From Neomegalonema sp. (GTDB taxonomy: Bacteria; Pseudomonadota; Alphaproteobacteria; Rhodobacterales; Rhodobacteraceae): DNA of 64,000 nucleotides. Under the pieces are notes generated by a model that was not told the origin of the DNA, made no database searches, and saw nothing but the letters and a program-made list of their open reading frames with translations. Shown piece after piece: positions 62,256-64,000 of the stretch (position 1 is its first letter; every line of letters starts with the position of its first letter). The DNA is taken from positions 1 through 64,000 of the forward strand of contig NZ_JAQTXI010000009.1 of assembly GCF_028688855.1 (NCBI RefSeq), given 5' to 3'. A program made the position numbers and the translations under genes.

Positions 62256-62271
62256 CTTTCTCTCCGCCACC
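62256..62271. repeat. attR direct repeat
   Basis: Exact second copy of the 16-bp tRNA-Ser 3'-end sequence at 50280-50295. It follows an AT-rich stretch of about 100 bp downstream of the paired repeats and marks the far end of the island. Confidence 0.85.
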
Positions 62272-62312
62272 TGCCCCGCCCGGCGAAGGGCGTTTCCCGA
62301 AAGCCCCTGAGA

Positions 62313-62780
62313 TCAGGAAGACCGCTCCGGGGCCTCCGCGCCGAGGTCGAGCTCGGGCGCCTCCGACAGAAGCCAGGCCGCAAGAACCTCCGTCGACCTC
62401 TCCGCCTGACCGGCCTTGCGCAGGGCGCATTCCCAGACCGTCGCCACCCGCCAGCCGGCCGCAAGGAGCTTCGTCCGCACGGCGGCGTCCCGAGCCTGGT
62501 TCGCCGCGAACTTGGTCCGCCAGAATTCGGGCCGCGTCGAGGGAGTCGAGGCGTAGCGGCAGCCCTCGTGCCGATGCCAGAAGCAGCCATGCACGAAAAC
62601 CGCCGCCCGATGCTGCGCGAAGGCCAGATCCGGCCGACCCTCGAGGGTCGGCGCATGCAGCCGGAACCGGAAGCCGCGCGCATGCAGCGCCCGACGCAGC
62701 GTCAGTTCGGGCTTCGTGTCCTTGCCCCTGATCCCGGCCATCATGCGGGAGCGGGTCTGGTGGTCGACGACGTCCATCAT
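62313..62780 (-). CDS. vsr: Very short patch repair (Vsr) family endonuclease
   Basis: This endonuclease nicks T:G mismatches created by deamination of methylated cytosine. The 155-residue product is full length: SRMMAGIRGKDTKPELTLRRAL near the N-terminus, Asp51 in GRPDLAF, His64 and His69 in VFVHGCFWHRHEGC, FWRTKFAANQARD, and Cys in VWECALR near the end. These are the catalytic and zinc-binding positions of Vsr. AGGAGG precedes two adjacent ATG codons (62780 and 62777). It diverges from a cytosine methyltransferase gene, as expected for a methylation-repair pair, and lies only 42 bp outside attR. Confidence 0.93.
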   Translation of the reverse strand: MMDVVDHQTRSRMMAGIRGKDTKPELTLRRALHARGFRFRLHAPTLEGRPDLAFAQHRAAVFVHGCFWHRHEGCRYASTPSTRPEFWRTKFAANQARDAAVRTKLLAAGWRVATVWECALRKAGQAERSTEVLAAWLLSEAPELDLGAEAPERSS

Positions 62781-62806
62781 GCGCCTCCTGCCCTTGCGCG
62801 CCGGAC

Positions 62807-62818
62807 TGGTGTACACCA
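62807..62818. promoter_or_regulatory. Palindrome centred between vsr and the cytosine methyltransferase gene
   Basis: Perfect 12-bp palindrome TGGTGTACACCA, within one base of the exact middle of the 66-bp divergent intergenic region, 26 bp from the vsr start and 28 bp from the methyltransferase start. It looks like a shared operator, perhaps for self-regulation by the methyltransferase or an unseen controller. Confidence 0.5.
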
Positions 62819-62846
62819 AGAGCCTTCGATTCGAGAGGTTCGTGAT

Positions 62847-64000
62847 TTGCCAGCAAGCTTCGGCGTCGTCGATCTCTTCGCCGGGCCGGGCGGGCTGGGC
62901 GAGGGGTTCGCCTCCCTCCGTCCGCAAGGCCGGGAGCCCTTCCACATCGGCGTCTCCGTGGAGAAGGAGGCCTCCGCCCACCGGACGCTCCGTCTGCGGG
63001 CCTTCCTGCGGGCCTTCCAGGCGCGGCGCGGCCTTCTCCCCGGAGAATTCGTCGCATTCCACGCGGGCCTGAGGCCCGAACCGGACTGGGCCGCCCTCGA
63101 CGCCGGAGCCTGGGCCGAAGCCTGCGCGGAGGCGCGCGCTCTGGAGCTGGGATCGGAGTCCGCCGCCTCGGCGGTGGACGAGGCCGTCGTCCGGATGCGC
63201 GGCGCCCGCGACGATCTGATCCTGATCGGCGGACCGCCCTGCCAGGCCTATTCGCTCGTGGGACGGGCCCGCTCGAAGGGCAACCGCGATTACGTGCCGG
63301 AGCAGGACCACCGGCATTATCTGTTCCGGGAATATGTCCGGGTTCTCGACAGGATCCGCCCCGCCGCCTTCGTGATGGAGAACGTCAAGGGGATGCTCTC
63401 CTCGACGGTCGAGAGCCGGCTCGTCTTCGAGATGCTCATGGAGGATCTGTCCTCGCTCGGGGCGGGGCGGGGCCATCTCTACGAGCTGCGGGCCATCCGG
63501 ATCGAGGAGGGCGAAGCGCGGCTGCGCGAGGCCCGCAAGCCCGCCGACTTCATCGTCCGCGCCGAGGAGTTCGGCGTTCCCCAGCGCCGTCACCGGGTGA
63601 TCGTGGTGGGAATCCGCTCGGATCTGGCGGCGGGCGCCGCCGGGGCGCGCCTCGCGCTCCCGGGCGCGCGGAGGACCGTGCGGGACGCCACAGGCGCCTT
63701 GCCCGCCCTGCGCAGCGGCCTCAGCCGGGGCGCCGACAGCCCGGAGGCCTGGCGCGACGAGGTGATCGGGGCGGCGCTGCGTCTGGCGGGCGCGGGCGGC
63801 GCGGCGGATCCGCTCCGGGCGCGTTTCGCGGATCTGGCGCGCAGCCTGGCGGCCGGACCTCCGCCGCCGCGCGCCTCCTCGGCCCTGCCGGAGGGCTACG
63901 GCGAATCGCAGGACGAGCTGCTGCGCTGGCTCGAAAGGCCCGGATTGCGCGCCCTCGCCCAGCACGAGACCCGCGGCCACATGGCTTCGGATCTCGGGCG
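62847..64000 (+). CDS. DNA (cytosine-5) methyltransferase, N-terminal part (runs off the window)
   Basis: At least 384 residues are visible and the frame is open at the end of the window. Motif I is VVDLFAGPGGLGEGF (residues 7-21), motif IV has the catalytic Cys132 in GGPPCQAYSLVGR, motif VI is FVMENVKGML, and motif VIII is VPQRRHRVIVVGIR. The variable region with the target-recognition domain begins towards the end. I take the TTG at 62847 as start, because GAGAGG lies 8 bases upstream; the frame is open further up but without homology. It is paired with divergent vsr. Later partner genes, such as a nuclease, would be beyond the edge. Confidence 0.92.
   Translation, partial: MPASFGVVDLFAGPGGLGEGFASLRPQGREPFHIGVSVEKEASAHRTLRLRAFLRAFQARRGLLPGEFVAFHAGLRPEPDWAALDAGAWAEACAEARALELGSESAASAVDEAVVRMRGARDDLILIGGPPCQAYSLVGRARSKGNRDYVPEQDHRHYLFREYVRVLDRIRPAAFVMENVKGMLSSTVESRLVFEMLMEDLSSLGAGRGHLYELRAIRIEEGEARLREARKPADFIVRAEEFGVPQRRHRVIVVGIRSDLAAGAAGARLALPGARRTVRDATGALPALRSGLSRGADSPEAWRDEVIGAALRLAGAGGAADPLRARFADLARSLAAGPPPPRASSALPEGYGESQDELLRWLERPGLRALAQHETRGHMASDLG

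Larger units (their letters stand above)
50280..62271. mobile_element. Integrated P4-satellite-like island in tRNA-Ser carrying a restriction-modification enzyme
   Basis: A 12-kb element lies between two copies of a 16-bp repeat, the left one being the 3' end of tRNA-Ser. The backbone, all on the minus strand, is tyrosine integrase, excisionase-type HTH, CHC2/Toprim primase and DUF927 ATPase. Cargo is a MmeI-family restriction enzyme and a toxin-antitoxin pair (plus strand), a zinc-ribbon protein, and an unrecognised gene pair next to the integrase. There are no capsid, tail, terminase or conjugation genes, so it fits a phage satellite or a related integrative element. GC is visibly lower than the chromosome in several genes. 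The integrase lies at the end far from the tRNA. Confidence 0.85.

Noticed and set aside
62781..63980. Upstream in-frame extension of vsr across the methyltransferase gene
   Set aside because: The extension is antisense to the methyltransferase motifs. Vsr homologues start at the ATG pair near 62780, which has an AGGAGG site.

Overview
The window is about 64 kb of very GC-rich bacterial DNA, densely packed on both strands. Gene content points to an alphaproteobacterium, probably close to the Rhodobacterales. Pointers are the class II DAHP synthase, the CysG homologue with a shortened methylase half, an I78-type inhibitor lipoprotein, CoA-acylating MmsA, a two-domain cold-shock protein, Liv-type transport and a RIME-like mosaic palindrome. 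The species cannot be named from the sequence.

Chromosomal backbone (1-50293). The left edge cuts a TRAP transporter (dctQM). Then come rlmI, a secreted coiled-coil protein, comEC, a lipoprotein, a double cold-shock protein coupled to a DUF192 lipoprotein, and a class II DAHP synthase. A minus-strand siroheme block follows: a CysG homologue and an unusual TrpD2-like protein with a UreE-like N-terminus. Next are an AEC carrier, metG, and hemB coupled to a phosphodiester glycosidase-like gene. Three tandem outer-membrane proteins precede mfd. Then come an I78 inhibitor, rlmJ, a CAP-domain protein, purA, comM, an M29 aminopeptidase, an M14 peptidase and an orphan DNA cytosine methyltransferase. 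Last come a haem-type TonB receptor, mmsA, a LysR regulator, a livKGFHM operon with a GMC oxidoreductase, a LysE exporter, an SDR/DoxX-like protein with DUF2269, and tRNA-Ser(GGA). ComEC and ComM both act in natural transformation.

Integrated island (about 50280-62271). A 12-kb element sits in the 3' end of tRNA-Ser(GGA), bounded by a 16-bp direct repeat. Tandem GTTCCCACA doublets lie just inside both ends and may be integrase arm sites. The backbone is P4-satellite-like: tyrosine integrase, excisionase-type HTH, CHC2/Toprim primase and DUF927-type ATPase, with no capsid genes. Cargo is a single-chain MmeI-family restriction-modification enzyme with an intact D-X9-E-X-K nuclease motif, a HigB/HigA-like toxin-antitoxin pair, a zinc-ribbon protein, and a translationally coupled pair of unrecognised genes (59680-60876 and 58818-59696). 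That pair is my best candidate for an undescribed, possibly defensive, system.

Right edge (62313-64000). Immediately outside the island a Vsr endonuclease and a large DNA cytosine methyltransferase diverge around a centred palindrome, TGGTGTACACCA. The methyltransferase runs off the window, so any further genes of this second restriction-type system are not visible.
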